In this document: positions 17,350-24,949 of the stretch, piece by piece | Numbering within the stretch: the first letter of the stretch is position 1 | How the letters are laid out: the number at the start of each line of letters is the position of its first letter | NCBI RefSeq assembly: GCF_000222765.1 | Contig: NZ_AFUE01000004.1 | Location: forward strand, 1-64,000 | Direction: 5' to 3' | Source: Streptococcus cristatus ATCC 51100 | GTDB taxonomy: Bacteria > Bacillota > Bacilli > Lactobacillales > Streptococcaceae | Length of the DNA stretch: 64,000 bases | Notes under the pieces: generated by a model | Seen by the model: only the letters and a program-made list of their open reading frames with translations | What the model was told of the DNA's origin: nothing | Databases searched by the model: none | Position numbers and translations under genes: made by a program

Positions 17350-17388
17350 AAGCTCTCCTTTTTGATTCCATTCGTAATTTATGATTCA

Positions 17389-17417
17389 ATTGTAACTGAA
17401 TGTGTTACATTTGTCAA
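17389..17417 (-). promoter_or_regulatory. Promoter of the DUF4649-trxA operon
   Basis: On the minus strand TTGACA (17412-17417) and TACAAT (17389-17394) are 17 bp apart. Confidence 0.82.
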
Positions 17418-17575
17418 ATCAAACGCATCCGCCACTGCTAGATCGCCTCTAAATTCCGATTAATCATCTTCTCCTTTTTGTTTGACTTGATTCTAGCACA
17501 GTGTAAAGAAGAAATCTTTGGCAAAACAAGCACAAAGGCTACGTTTGTTTTTATTTTTATGTTAAAATAAAAGGT

Positions 17576-18448
17576 ATGGACAAAATTATCAAAACAATCT
17601 CAGAAAACGGTTCTTTCCGTGCTTATGTACTGGATAGCACAGAGACGGTTCGGACCGCTCAAGAAAAACATCAGACTCAAGCAAGTTCTACCGTGGCACT
17701 CGGCCGCACACTGATTGCCAGCCAGATTTTGGCAGCAAATGAAAAAGGCCAGACCAAGATCACCGTCAAGATTCTTGGTAGCAGCTCGCTAGGCGCAATC
17801 ATCACCGTGGCAGATACCGAGGGCAATGTCAAGGGCTATGTGCAAAATCCCGGTGTCGATATTAAAAAGACAGCCACTGGCGAAGTTCTGGTCGGCCCTT
17901 TTGTCGGCTCTGGTCAATTTTTGGTTATCACGGACTACGGCACTGGCAATCCCTACAATTCCATGACGCCACTCATCTCTGGTGAAATCGGCGAAGACCT
18001 GGCCTTTTATCTGACTGAGAGCCAGCAAACTCCTTCTGCCGTTGGCCTCAATGTTCTCTTGGATCAGCATGATAAAGTCAAGGTTGCTGGTGGTTTCTTG
18101 GTTCAAGCTCTGCCTGGTGCTAAGGAAGCTGATATCGCCCGCTTTGAGAAGCGGATCCAAGAAATGCCTGCCATTTCTAAGCTGTTAGAATCCGATGACC
18201 ATATTGAAGCACTGCTGGCTGCCATCTATGGAGACGAACCCTACAAACGCCTGTCTGAAGAAGAAATTCGCTTCCAGTGCGACTGCAGCAAAGAGCGCTT
18301 CATGAATGCCTTGGCTACCCTTCCAAAGGCTGACTTAGAAGAGATGCATGACCAAGACCACGGGGCTGAAATCATCTGCCAATTCTGCCAGACGGCCTAT
18401 CACTTTGACCAAAATGACTTGGAGGAACTGATTCGTGACAAATCTTAA
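17576..18448 (+). CDS. hslO: Redox-regulated chaperone Hsp33
   Basis: A 290-residue holdase chaperone activated by oxidation. The N-terminal domain begins [21 protein letters not shown], and the C-terminal zinc switch has CDCS (about 238-241) and CQFC (about 270-273), the CXC...CXXC set that binds zinc when reduced. Length is normal. It overlaps dusB by 14 nt; this hslO-dusB pair is conserved in streptococci. A -10-like TAAAAT lies only 7 nt before the start, so transcripts may have a very short leader. Confidence 0.97.
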   Translation: MDKIIKTISENGSFRAYVLDSTETVRTAQEKHQTQASSTVALGRTLIASQILAANEKGQTKITVKILGSSSLGAIITVADTEGNVKGYVQNPGVDIKKTATGEVLVGPFVGSGQFLVITDYGTGNPYNSMTPLISGEIGEDLAFYLTESQQTPSAVGLNVLLDQHDKVKVAGGFLVQALPGAKEADIARFEKRIQEMPAISKLLESDDHIEALLAAIYGDEPYKRLSEEEIRFQCDCSKERFMNALATLPKADLEEMHDQDHGAEIICQFCQTAYHFDQNDLEELIRDKS

Positions 18449-19412
18449 TACCCCTTTTATGATTGGGAATGTCGAAATTCCTAACCGTACGGTTCTGGCG
18501 CCTATGGCTGGCGTAACCAACTCTGCTTTCCGGACCATTGCCAAAGAGCTGGGAGCAGGCCTGGTCGTGATGGAAATGGTCTCTGACAAGGGCATCCAGT
18601 ATAACAACGAGAAAACTCTCCATATGCTCCATATTGATGAGGGAGAAAATCCCGTTTCTATCCAGCTTTTCGGTAGCGACGAGGACAGTTTAGCCCGCGC
18701 AGCGGAATTTATCCAAGAAAATACAAAGACGGATATCGTCGATATCAACATGGGCTGCCCTGTTAACAAAATCGTCAAAAACGAAGCTGGCGCTATGTGG
18801 CTCAAGGATCCAGAGAAAATCTATAAAATCATCAACAAGGTCCAGTCCGTTTTAGATATTCCCCTAACAGTCAAAATGCGAACAGGTTGGTCCGACCCAT
18901 CTCTCGCAGTAGAAAATGCTCTGGCAGCCGAAGCGGCTGGCGTTTCAGCTTTAGCCATGCACGGTCGCACCCGTGAGCAAATGTATACTGGTCATGCTGA
19001 CCTTGAGACCTTGCACGATGTGGCCCAAGCTCTTACCAAGATTCCTTTCATCGCCAACGGTGATATCCGCAGTGTGCAAGAAGCCAAACAACGTATCGAA
19101 GAAGTCGGTGCTGACGCTGTCATGATTGGTCGTGCAGCTATGGGAAATCCCTACCTCTTCAATCAAATCAACCACTACTTTGAAACAGGAGAAATCCTCC
19201 CTGATTTGACTTTTGAGGACAAGATGAAAATCGCCTACGAACATTTGAAACGATTGATTAACCTCAAAGGAGAAAACGTAGCCGTTCGTGAATTCCGCGG
19301 ACTCGCTCCTCACTACCTTCGTGGGACATCTGGTGCAGCTAAACTTCGCGGTGCCATTTCACAGGCCAGCACATTGGCAGAGATCGAGGAACTCTTGCAA
19401 CTCCAACATTAA
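18435..19412 (+). CDS. dusB: tRNA-dihydrouridine synthase
   Basis: A 325-residue FMN enzyme that reduces uridines in tRNA. It shows [14 protein letters not shown] at the N terminus, NMGCPVNKI with the catalytic cysteine (about 101), MHGRTR near 178 and NGDI near 209, all diagnostic of Dus proteins. Length and order with hslO agree with the Firmicutes DusB group. Translation is coupled by the overlap with hslO. Confidence 0.95.
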   Translation: MTNLNTPFMIGNVEIPNRTVLAPMAGVTNSAFRTIAKELGAGLVVMEMVSDKGIQYNNEKTLHMLHIDEGENPVSIQLFGSDEDSLARAAEFIQENTKTDIVDINMGCPVNKIVKNEAGAMWLKDPEKIYKIINKVQSVLDIPLTVKMRTGWSDPSLAVENALAAEAAGVSALAMHGRTREQMYTGHADLETLHDVAQALTKIPFIANGDIRSVQEAKQRIEEVGADAVMIGRAAMGNPYLFNQINHYFETGEILPDLTFEDKMKIAYEHLKRLINLKGENVAVREFRGLAPHYLRGTSGAAKLRGAISQASTLAEIEELLQLQH

Positions 19413-19421
19413 AGAAATAAG

Positions 19422-19456
19422 AAAGGAAGCATCTACAAAGGTGCCTCCTTTTTTTA
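19422..19456 (+). terminator. dusB terminator
   Basis: AAGGAAGCATC pairs imperfectly with GGTGCCTCCTT, followed by a T7 run. Confidence 0.8.
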
Positions 19457-19471
19457 CAAATTTCTTTTTTC

Positions 19472-20233
19472 TTATTTGATCAATTGAACACTGGCTACTT
19501 TACCGTCAGCGCCAGTAGTGATTTGGATGCCCAATTTAGGAGCAGATGGCTCAGCAGAACCCAGCTGAGCTGTATAGCGACCATCATCCAAAGTATAGGC
19601 ATATGAAGCAACATGGTAAGTATTGACAGTTCCATTTGCTGACTTGACACTAAACTGTCCGCCTGCTGAAACAGTCACTGTACTACCTCCTGCATCTGTC
19701 CAATTACCTGCAGCTGCAGAGAAATCTCCATCCACCATATTCAAAACGCCTTTATAACGAGCATTTGTTTCTGCCTGCTTGTTTTGAAGCTGACGATCAG
19801 TGGCTGGATTTTGAGCTGGTTGACTCGGTTGGGCTGGCTGAGTCGCTTGATTTGGTTTAGTTGGTTGAGTCGGCGTGGCTTGTTGACTAGGAGCTTGTTG
19901 AGATTGGCTTGGTTGAGCCTGTGTATTTTGTTGACTTTGAATCTGCTGATTCACCCCTTGTTGTGTTTGGTTTTGTGAAGGTTGAACAGATTCCACAGCT
20001 TTCTGTACTTGTTCTGCTTGCCCTACTGTTTTATTTGAAGAAGCATTGCTGCTGGCTTTTGGAGCGCTGCTAGCCTTACTAGATGAAGCAACTTTAGAGC
20101 TAGAAGAAGCTTGTACTGTCTTATTAGCACTTGTGCTAGTCTTGGTTTCTTCTTTGTGACCACAAGCCCCTAAAAGTAAGCTAGAAGCTAGAACAGTAGC
20201 AGCCATCAATTTTGTATAAGTCTTAGTTTTCAT
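19472..20233 (-). CDS. Surface lipoprotein with Ser/Gln/Pro-rich linker
   Basis: A 253-residue secreted lipoprotein. The signal peptide ends in the lipobox LLGAC (Cys at ~24). Residues ~30-160 are a low-complexity spacer, first Ser/Lys/Ala then Gln/Pro/Thr rich, that would span the cell wall. A compact C-terminal domain of ~85 residues begins VLNMVDGDFSAAAGNWTDA and may be DUF6287, a domain of streptococcal lipoproteins with unknown role. It has a strong promoter and an AAAGGAGAAG ribosome site. The linker is likely to vary in length between strains. The surface location is firm; the function is unknown. Confidence 0.85.
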   Translation of the reverse strand: MKTKTYTKLMAATVLASSLLLGACGHKEETKTSTSANKTVQASSSSKVASSSKASSAPKASSNASSNKTVGQAEQVQKAVESVQPSQNQTQQGVNQQIQSQQNTQAQPSQSQQAPSQQATPTQPTKPNQATQPAQPSQPAQNPATDRQLQNKQAETNARYKGVLNMVDGDFSAAAGNWTDAGGSTVTVSAGGQFSVKSANGTVNTYHVASYAYTLDDGRYTAQLGSAEPSAPKLGIQITTGADGKVASVQLIK

Positions 20234-20268
20234 TTTTTCTTCTCCTTTGTAACATTTGGAAATCTCTT

Positions 20269-20306
20269 TGTAATATTATTGTAACGCTTGTAATAAAGTA
20301 TGTCAA
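20269..20306 (-). promoter_or_regulatory. Lipoprotein gene promoter with a WalR-like direct repeat
   Basis: On the minus strand TTGACA (20301-20306) and TACAAT (20278-20283) are 17 bp apart. Overlapping the -10 on the other strand is TGTAAT-N5-TGTAAC (20269-20285), which fits the VicR/WalR pattern TGTWAH-N5-TGTWAH. A further TGTAA occurs on each side. Overlap with the -10 would suggest repression. Confidence 0.6.
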
Positions 20307-20414
20307 CTAGATAAATGGAATTTTTCAAAAAATTTTGAAGCAAATAGCAACCAGAACTTAGGCCTCCTCTCTTCCTCAGTAGATATGTCGCTACTTTTAT
20401 ATTCGTAATGAACA

Positions 20415-20598
20415 TAAAAAAAGAGGCTGGGACAAAAGTCCCATCCTCTCAATTGTCTTTGGATTGTCGAGCAAGGCGCAGTGGTTGAGTGGGCTCTACT
20501 ACGCTGATTTCATCAGCTTTTACAGCCCTACTCAACTGTGCGGAGGTGGGACGACGAAATCGAATTCTAACGAATTACCGATTTCTGTCCCACTCTCA
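20415..20598 (-). repeat. ~180-bp intergenic repeat, copy 1
   Basis: Read on the minus strand it begins GAGAGTGGGACAGAAATCGG and ends in the hairpin GGGACTTTTGTCCCAGCCTC followed by a T run. It is nearly identical (about eight differences by eye) to 44627-44806 on the plus strand. It carries inner palindromes (CGTTAGAATTCGATT region; GCTGATGAAATCAGC). It lies directly downstream of a Nudix gene and will terminate that gene. Confidence 0.93.
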
Positions 20599-20623
20599 AG
20601 TAAAATATATCATCAATTTTCTT

Positions 20624-21412
20624 TTAACACGTTTTTTCTGTCTTCAGTTTATAAACTTTTCTCGGTTTCTTCTTAGGCACGCGCTTGACACCGGCCTCTT
20701 CCAAATATTCTCCAAATTTTACGAGAAAATTATTGCTGACGATGGGGCGTCTAGGCGTGATGAGATTGACCAACTCAGTCCCTTCATAGACAGTAAACGG
20801 TGATTCCAGCAGATGGAGAAAAGTTGGATTCCAGTCCAGTCGCCCCTGAATCCGCTTGATAGACTCCAGCAGGATTTGGTAGTGGTCAAAGGCAAAGTCC
20901 TCTGCTGTTAGAAGCCGCTCGCCATCTCTAAAACTCCTTGTCTTAAAGTCCACATTAAGGAAGGTGACTTCCTTAGCATCATCACCAGCCTTGACTTGGT
21001 TGATAGCGATTGCCGGCAGATAGACCAGATGGGCAATGGTGATAACCCAACCACGCGGATCGCGTCCTGGAGTGGAAACCGTCATCAGCTGCTCCACCTT
21101 TTCCAGCGGTATCTCGAGGTCTACTTCTTCCTTGACCTCCCGAATGCAGGCTTGATAGGCATCCTCATTTTTGTCCACAAAACCTCCGACCAGAGCATAT
21201 TTATTCTGATAAGGATGGGCCTTGCGCTTAATAACCAAGAGTTTTATCTGGCCTTCCACAAAACAATAAGCCACCATATCTGCTGTTACGCTAGGTGTCT
21301 CATACTTGGGCAAATCCTGTGTCTTGTACCATGCTAAAAAGGCGGACTCATCCGCCATTGTTTCGTAATACTCTTTTTCCGACATTCCCGCTGGGATATC
21401 CTGTTTGGTCAT
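20624..21412 (-). CDS. Nudix-domain regulator of NAD metabolism (NrtR-like)
   Basis: A 262-residue protein with a Nudix domain (about 45-175) and a C-terminal winged-helix part (about 185-250, ...VNLITPRRPIVSNNFLVKFGEYLEEAG...). This is the NrtR layout: the Nudix domain senses ADP-ribose or related nucleotides and the helix-turn-helix binds DNA. The Nudix box GGFVDKNEDAYQACIREVKEEVDLEI has Asp where hydrolases have Gly, so catalysis may be lost. It lies behind pnuC and nadR in the same direction, fitting a repressor of NAD salvage. An active ADP-ribose pyrophosphatase is the alternative. Confidence 0.82.
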   Translation of the reverse strand: MTKQDIPAGMSEKEYYETMADESAFLAWYKTQDLPKYETPSVTADMVAYCFVEGQIKLLVIKRKAHPYQNKYALVGGFVDKNEDAYQACIREVKEEVDLEIPLEKVEQLMTVSTPGRDPRGWVITIAHLVYLPAIAINQVKAGDDAKEVTFLNVDFKTRSFRDGERLLTAEDFAFDHYQILLESIKRIQGRLDWNPTFLHLLESPFTVYEGTELVNLITPRRPIVSNNFLVKFGEYLEEAGVKRVPKKKPRKVYKLKTEKTC

Positions 21413-21469
21413 GAATTTTTCTTCCTTTCCTAAGCTATTTTTTCTATCAAAAATCCTCCAAATCTTGCT

Positions 21470-22285
21470 CTAAGCTTTCTTCACTGCCTTGGTCCACTGA
21501 TACCAGCCGACGATACTATTGAGGGTATAGACCCAGTACATGGCCTGGATATGAAGGTTGCTACCCCACCAGAGGTAGATACTGAAGAGATTGGTCGCAA
21601 TCCAGAAAATCCATTGCTCGCGATAGAGCCCCGTCATGAGAAGCTGGCCGATTCCATTGGTCGCATCTGTCACACTATCGCGGAAAGGCCGGTGACTGTG
21701 AATGCTCTTATAAGCAAAGCCCATGCCAATCCAAATCAAGGCAGTCAAGGCCAAATATTTAAGCCAGCCACGCCAGTCTAACTTCTTAGCTTCAAAATGA
21801 GAAGGCTCTGTCTTATCTTGTTCATTGACTCGGTTGGACAGCCAAGTATAAAGGCCAATCGGCTGCATGATAAAGAAGTAAACCGTAGTCAGCACTTCTC
21901 CATAAAAGCTAGCCTGGAAGGACAAAATGAGATAAATCGCCGAATTAACAGCTCCAAAGAGGTAATTGCTGGCCCGCCCCTCAGCTACTAGGATGACGCA
22001 GACGATGCCTGTCCAGGAAGCAAAGAGTCCCAACCAGTCATGCTGCTCCTGCCCACTGGTAAACTCCAGAATGAAGGGCAGACTGGAAAGAGCAATCAAG
22101 TAGAGCCATTGAGACAAGCTACGCCCGCCAAATAAATCCTGCCAGAGCAATTTGGCAATACCGCTAAAGCCCTGTTCTTTAGCTGCTGCACAGACATTCT
22201 GAAAATTCCGAGCAAAGGTTTGAGATTTTTGTTTTAGTCCTGCGGAGAGAGCTGCAGGTGAGAGTTTTTGATTTTTTACTACCAT
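21470..22285 (-). CDS. pnuC: Nicotinamide riboside transporter PnuC
   Basis: A 271-residue membrane protein with about seven helices after an amphipathic N terminus of ~60 residues. It carries PnuC hallmarks, including NYLFGAVNSAIYLILSF, FFIMQPIGLYTW and REQWIFWIATNLFSIYLWW. It imports nicotinamide riboside, which the neighbouring NadR kinase traps by phosphorylation. It follows nadR by 21 nt and precedes the Nudix regulator by 57 nt, so the three form one operon for NAD salvage. Confidence 0.93.
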   Translation of the reverse strand: MVVKNQKLSPAALSAGLKQKSQTFARNFQNVCAAAKEQGFSGIAKLLWQDLFGGRSLSQWLYLIALSSLPFILEFTSGQEQHDWLGLFASWTGIVCVILVAEGRASNYLFGAVNSAIYLILSFQASFYGEVLTTVYFFIMQPIGLYTWLSNRVNEQDKTEPSHFEAKKLDWRGWLKYLALTALIWIGMGFAYKSIHSHRPFRDSVTDATNGIGQLLMTGLYREQWIFWIATNLFSIYLWWGSNLHIQAMYWVYTLNSIVGWYQWTKAVKKA

Positions 22286-22306
22286 TCTATTTTACCACTT
22301 TCTTTT

Positions 22307-23365
22307 TTAATCTGCTTGATAAATCATGTCGATCGCTTCTTTAGCCGCCTGATAATTGTCAAAATAACTGCCAGCCAGATAGACCGTCGGAATATGAGCT
22401 AAACACTCCTCTTTCAGCCTTTTCAAATAGCTAGAAAAATCACTGCGGATAGCCTCGTCTGCCATGCTCATATCGCGAAAGCCATCGTTGACATAGGCTC
22501 CGACCGGCTCAGCAAAGAGAATCAAATCCCATTTTTCCTTAGACAAAATGCTGGCAAAGAGATTGTCAAAGGTATCTGTCTCCTCGTCTTGAACGGGACT
22601 TTCTTTCAGATAGTAGTCATAGTAGGCCTTGGTTACTAGCGAATTTGTATCGGCCACGACCAGACCACGGTTTGCGTTGCTGTCAATGAGGCGAGAAGTC
22701 TGAGCGTATTGCCCCAGAAGTAGATAATAGTAATCCTTAGGTGTCAACTCATCGTCTCGTACGTTATTTTGAATCTGGTATTCTCGAGCATATTCTAGAC
22801 TAACTGGAGCATCATAGTAGCGAGCCAAATCCTTAGCCAAGGTCGTTTTACCATTACTGGCGCTACCCATAATCAGCACTTTCTTGGTAAAGTGACGGCG
22901 GAAAGGTTGGGCGATATATTTCCAATAAAGGCTAGGATTTTCCCGAATCATCGTAGCTGAAATCCCAAACTGTCGCTCCTCAAAAGAAGTTTTGAAGCCA
23001 CGCTTTTCCAACTCGGCCTGATAATCAGCCTCTCCGACAAAGAAAATCAGCTCTTCACCTTCTGCATCATAGCCCACCAACTCTAATAAAGTCGACAGCC
23101 ACTTGTCCCAACCCAGAGGATAGCGGGGAAAAGACGTTTCGTCTAGTTTATAAACCTGAGTCAGTTCATCATCTGCGAAGGTCTCACGAGTATAACGGAA
23201 TCGCTTCTGCAGAGACAGACCTGCTTCCTCTCCACGGTCTTCCTGATAACCAGAAACCACCACGCGCACCTTGTCGTAAGAACGCTTCGCCTTCTGAATC
23301 AAATCGATATGCCCCTGATGCAAGGGAGCAAAGGTTCCAAAGACGATTGCAATTTTTTCTTTCAT
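22307..23365 (-). CDS. nadR: Bifunctional NadR: NMN adenylyltransferase / ribosylnicotinamide kinase
   Basis: A 352-residue protein. Residues 1-165 form the nucleotidyltransferase domain (VFGTFAPLHQGH with the HxGH motif, later ISATMIRENP). Residues ~170-352 form the P-loop kinase (IMGSASNGKTTLAKDLA). It lacks the N-terminal DNA-binding domain of enterobacterial NadR. The start at 23365 (MKEKIAIVFGTF) has AAAGGTTAAG upstream; the frame runs 52 codons further but that part is low quality. It heads the operon with pnuC and the NrtR-like gene, so together they import and convert nicotinamide riboside to NAD. Confidence 0.93.
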   Translation of the reverse strand: MKEKIAIVFGTFAPLHQGHIDLIQKAKRSYDKVRVVVSGYQEDRGEEAGLSLQKRFRYTRETFADDELTQVYKLDETSFPRYPLGWDKWLSTLLELVGYDAEGEELIFFVGEADYQAELEKRGFKTSFEERQFGISATMIRENPSLYWKYIAQPFRRHFTKKVLIMGSASNGKTTLAKDLARYYDAPVSLEYAREYQIQNNVRDDELTPKDYYYLLLGQYAQTSRLIDSNANRGLVVADTNSLVTKAYYDYYLKESPVQDEETDTFDNLFASILSKEKWDLILFAEPVGAYVNDGFRDMSMADEAIRSDFSSYLKRLKEECLAHIPTVYLAGSYFDNYQAAKEAIDMIYQAD

Positions 23366-23410
23366 ACGCTTAACCTTTTTATTATATTTTATTATTTCTA
23401 TGGTTTTATT

Positions 23411-23458
23411 ATAAACTATATTTTCTTTTGTCAATAGTTTTTTATAAAATTTTATAAA
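23411..23458 (-). promoter_or_regulatory. nadR promoter and A/T palindrome
   Basis: On the minus strand TTGACA (23429-23434) precedes TAATAA or TATAAT at 15-17 bp. Just upstream is a perfect 18-bp palindrome TTTATAAAATTTTATAAA (23441-23458), a candidate operator for the NrtR-like product of the operon. Being pure A/T, it could also be chance. Confidence 0.5.
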
Positions 23459-23494
23459 AATATTTTTAAGACACTTTAAAACTGTATCAAGCGC

Positions 23495-23532
23495 AAAAAA
23501 AGAACCTAATGCCTTAAGCATCAGATTCTTAT
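23495..23532 (-). terminator. Terminator after the DUF4430 lipoprotein gene
   Basis: An interrupted stem AAGAATCTGATGC / GCATTAGGTTCTT with a CTTAA-type loop is followed by a T7 run on the minus strand, 13 nt after the gene. Confidence 0.85.
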
Positions 23533-23542
23533 TCTAAAAGAT

Positions 23543-23944
23543 TTATTGCTGGTATACTTCTTGATAGAATTCCAGCTTGTCTCCATCCTTGACAGTGATT
23601 TGATTGGCTGCCTTAGGAGCCATTTCTCCGTTGACCTTAAACATCCAGTAGAGGCCCTTTGCTTCATCCTGAGCATGACCGTCAATCGAAGTAATAAAAC
23701 CTTCTTTTTCTTCGACCTTATAGGCCTTCTTCAATGCGTCCATCGCTGTCTCTCCTTCTGCAACAGCCACCGTTTTTTCGCTCTTCTCCTGACCTTCTGG
23801 TGCAATACTGATGCTAATTTTCAGTTCCTTTTTGACGGAAGAAGCAGCCGAACTAGAGCTGGTATCAGTTTTTGTTTGATTATTACTACAGCCCACTAAA
23901 AAGAGAGCAAAGGCAAGCGTAAGTAAGCTAAAGATTTTTTTCAT
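23543..23944 (-). CDS. DUF4430 (transcobalamin-like) lipoprotein
   Basis: A 133-residue lipoprotein with lipobox LVGCS (Cys at ~19), a short Ser/Thr linker, and a ~85-residue DUF4430 domain (TAMDALKKAY...GFITSIDGHAQDEAKGLYWMFKVNGE). DUF4430 is related to the C-terminal domain of transcobalamin-type cobalamin binders. It overlaps the 3' end of an ECF S-component gene by 17 nt, so it probably presents a ligand to that transporter on the cell surface. The ligand is not known; a corrinoid or haem-like molecule is one guess. Confidence 0.82.
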   Translation of the reverse strand: MKKIFSLLTLAFALFLVGCSNNQTKTDTSSSSAASSVKKELKISISIAPEGQEKSEKTVAVAEGETAMDALKKAYKVEEKEGFITSIDGHAQDEAKGLYWMFKVNGEMAPKAANQITVKDGDKLEFYQEVYQQ

Positions 23945-24410
23945 GATAAAGTCTCCTTAAAATAAAATACAAAATAGGATAAAAGAGCATGGTTGAGCAG
24001 GCATGAGCTAGATTGAAGCCTGCTCCCGCTGCCACATAGGTCCACCAAGGCATTTGATAAAGCAAAGCTGTGATACCATCAATCACAAGACCATAGCTAA
24101 AGGCTAAAAGCAAGGCCAACATACTCTGGCCAAACAAACCTAGTCGCCTATAGAGCAAATACCATAGACAAATGACCACCGCAAAGGATAAGATTTGGAA
24201 AAGTACCCACGGCCCCATTCCGAAGAGGAATGAAGATACAAAGATACTGATAGACATGACTAGAAGAGAGCCCTTCAAGTCCTCAAAATCTACCAAGAGA
24301 AAATACAGCGCTGTAATCGGCTTGATATTGGGCAGGCCAGCAAAGGCATAACGAAGCACGACGCAGACAGCCGCCAGAAGAGCGATTCGAGCAAGATAAC
24401 GAAGAGACAC
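23928..24410 (-). CDS. ECF transporter S component (substrate unknown)
   Basis: A 160-residue membrane protein with five to six helices and the S-component layout; LRYAFAGLPNIKPITALYFL near the start and the later GAGFNLAHACSTMLFYPIL are typical of the ECF S family linked with DUF4430 proteins. S components bind a vitamin-like ligand and use a shared EcfA/A'/T energising module; no such module is nearby, so it must use the housekeeping one. Overlap with the DUF4430 gene shows they work together. Confidence 0.78.
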   Translation of the reverse strand: MSLRYLARIALLAAVCVVLRYAFAGLPNIKPITALYFLLVDFEDLKGSLLVMSISIFVSSFLFGMGPWVLFQILSFAVVICLWYLLYRRLGLFGQSMLALLLAFSYGLVIDGITALLYQMPWWTYVAAGAGFNLAHACSTMLFYPILYFILRRLYHEKNL

Positions 24411-24494
24411 AGTTTCTGCCTTTCTAAACGATATTCTTCAGTATGATAACACGGTTCTGATTAGCCTAGCAAGAATGCTAAGTAAATCAGCTTT

Positions 24495-24935
24495 TTATGT
24501 ATCCTGTCGAATCATCTCCGTTAGTCCTTGATCTCGGTAAAGCAGATCATTTCTAACTGAAAATCCCAGCTCCTGCCAAAAACGGTTGCCCAGTTCATTT
24601 CTTTCAAAAACGACCAGCGATACTTTATGGATACCAAGTCTTTTCACTGCTGACAAGGCCTGTTCGACCAGAGCTCTGCCTACTCCTTTTCTACGAAAAT
24701 ATGGATGGACAGCTGTATGATAAATGTACGCTCTACGTCCATCTGTGCCAACTAGAATAGCACCTATAAAGCTCTCCCCTTCCAAGGCAACCAGACAGGT
24801 CTCAGGATTGCGCTTCAAAAAACGGGCAATCCCTTCTTCAGAGTCATCTAAGTTATTGAGCCCCATACCAGCGCAAGAGAGCCACAGCTGGTAAACAGAG
24901 GCATAATCCTTTTCTGTCATCACACGAATTTCCAT
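24495..24935 (-). CDS. GNAT-family N-acetyltransferase
   Basis: A 146-residue single-domain GNAT with the acetyl-CoA loop HPYFRRKGVGRALVE near 75-89 and a C-terminal NRFWQELGFSVRNDLLY. It acetylates an unknown amine. The start is taken at 24935 because GGAGG lies 9 nt upstream; the ATG three codons earlier touches the ribosome site. That site overlaps the end of clpC, so it could be the third gene of the ctsR-clpC unit. Confidence 0.85.
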   Translation of the reverse strand: MEIRVMTEKDYASVYQLWLSCAGMGLNNLDDSEEGIARFLKRNPETCLVALEGESFIGAILVGTDGRRAYIYHTAVHPYFRRKGVGRALVEQALSAVKRLGIHKVSLVVFERNELGNRFWQELGFSVRNDLLYRDQGLTEMIRQDT

Positions 24936-24949
24936 TGCACACATCCTCC

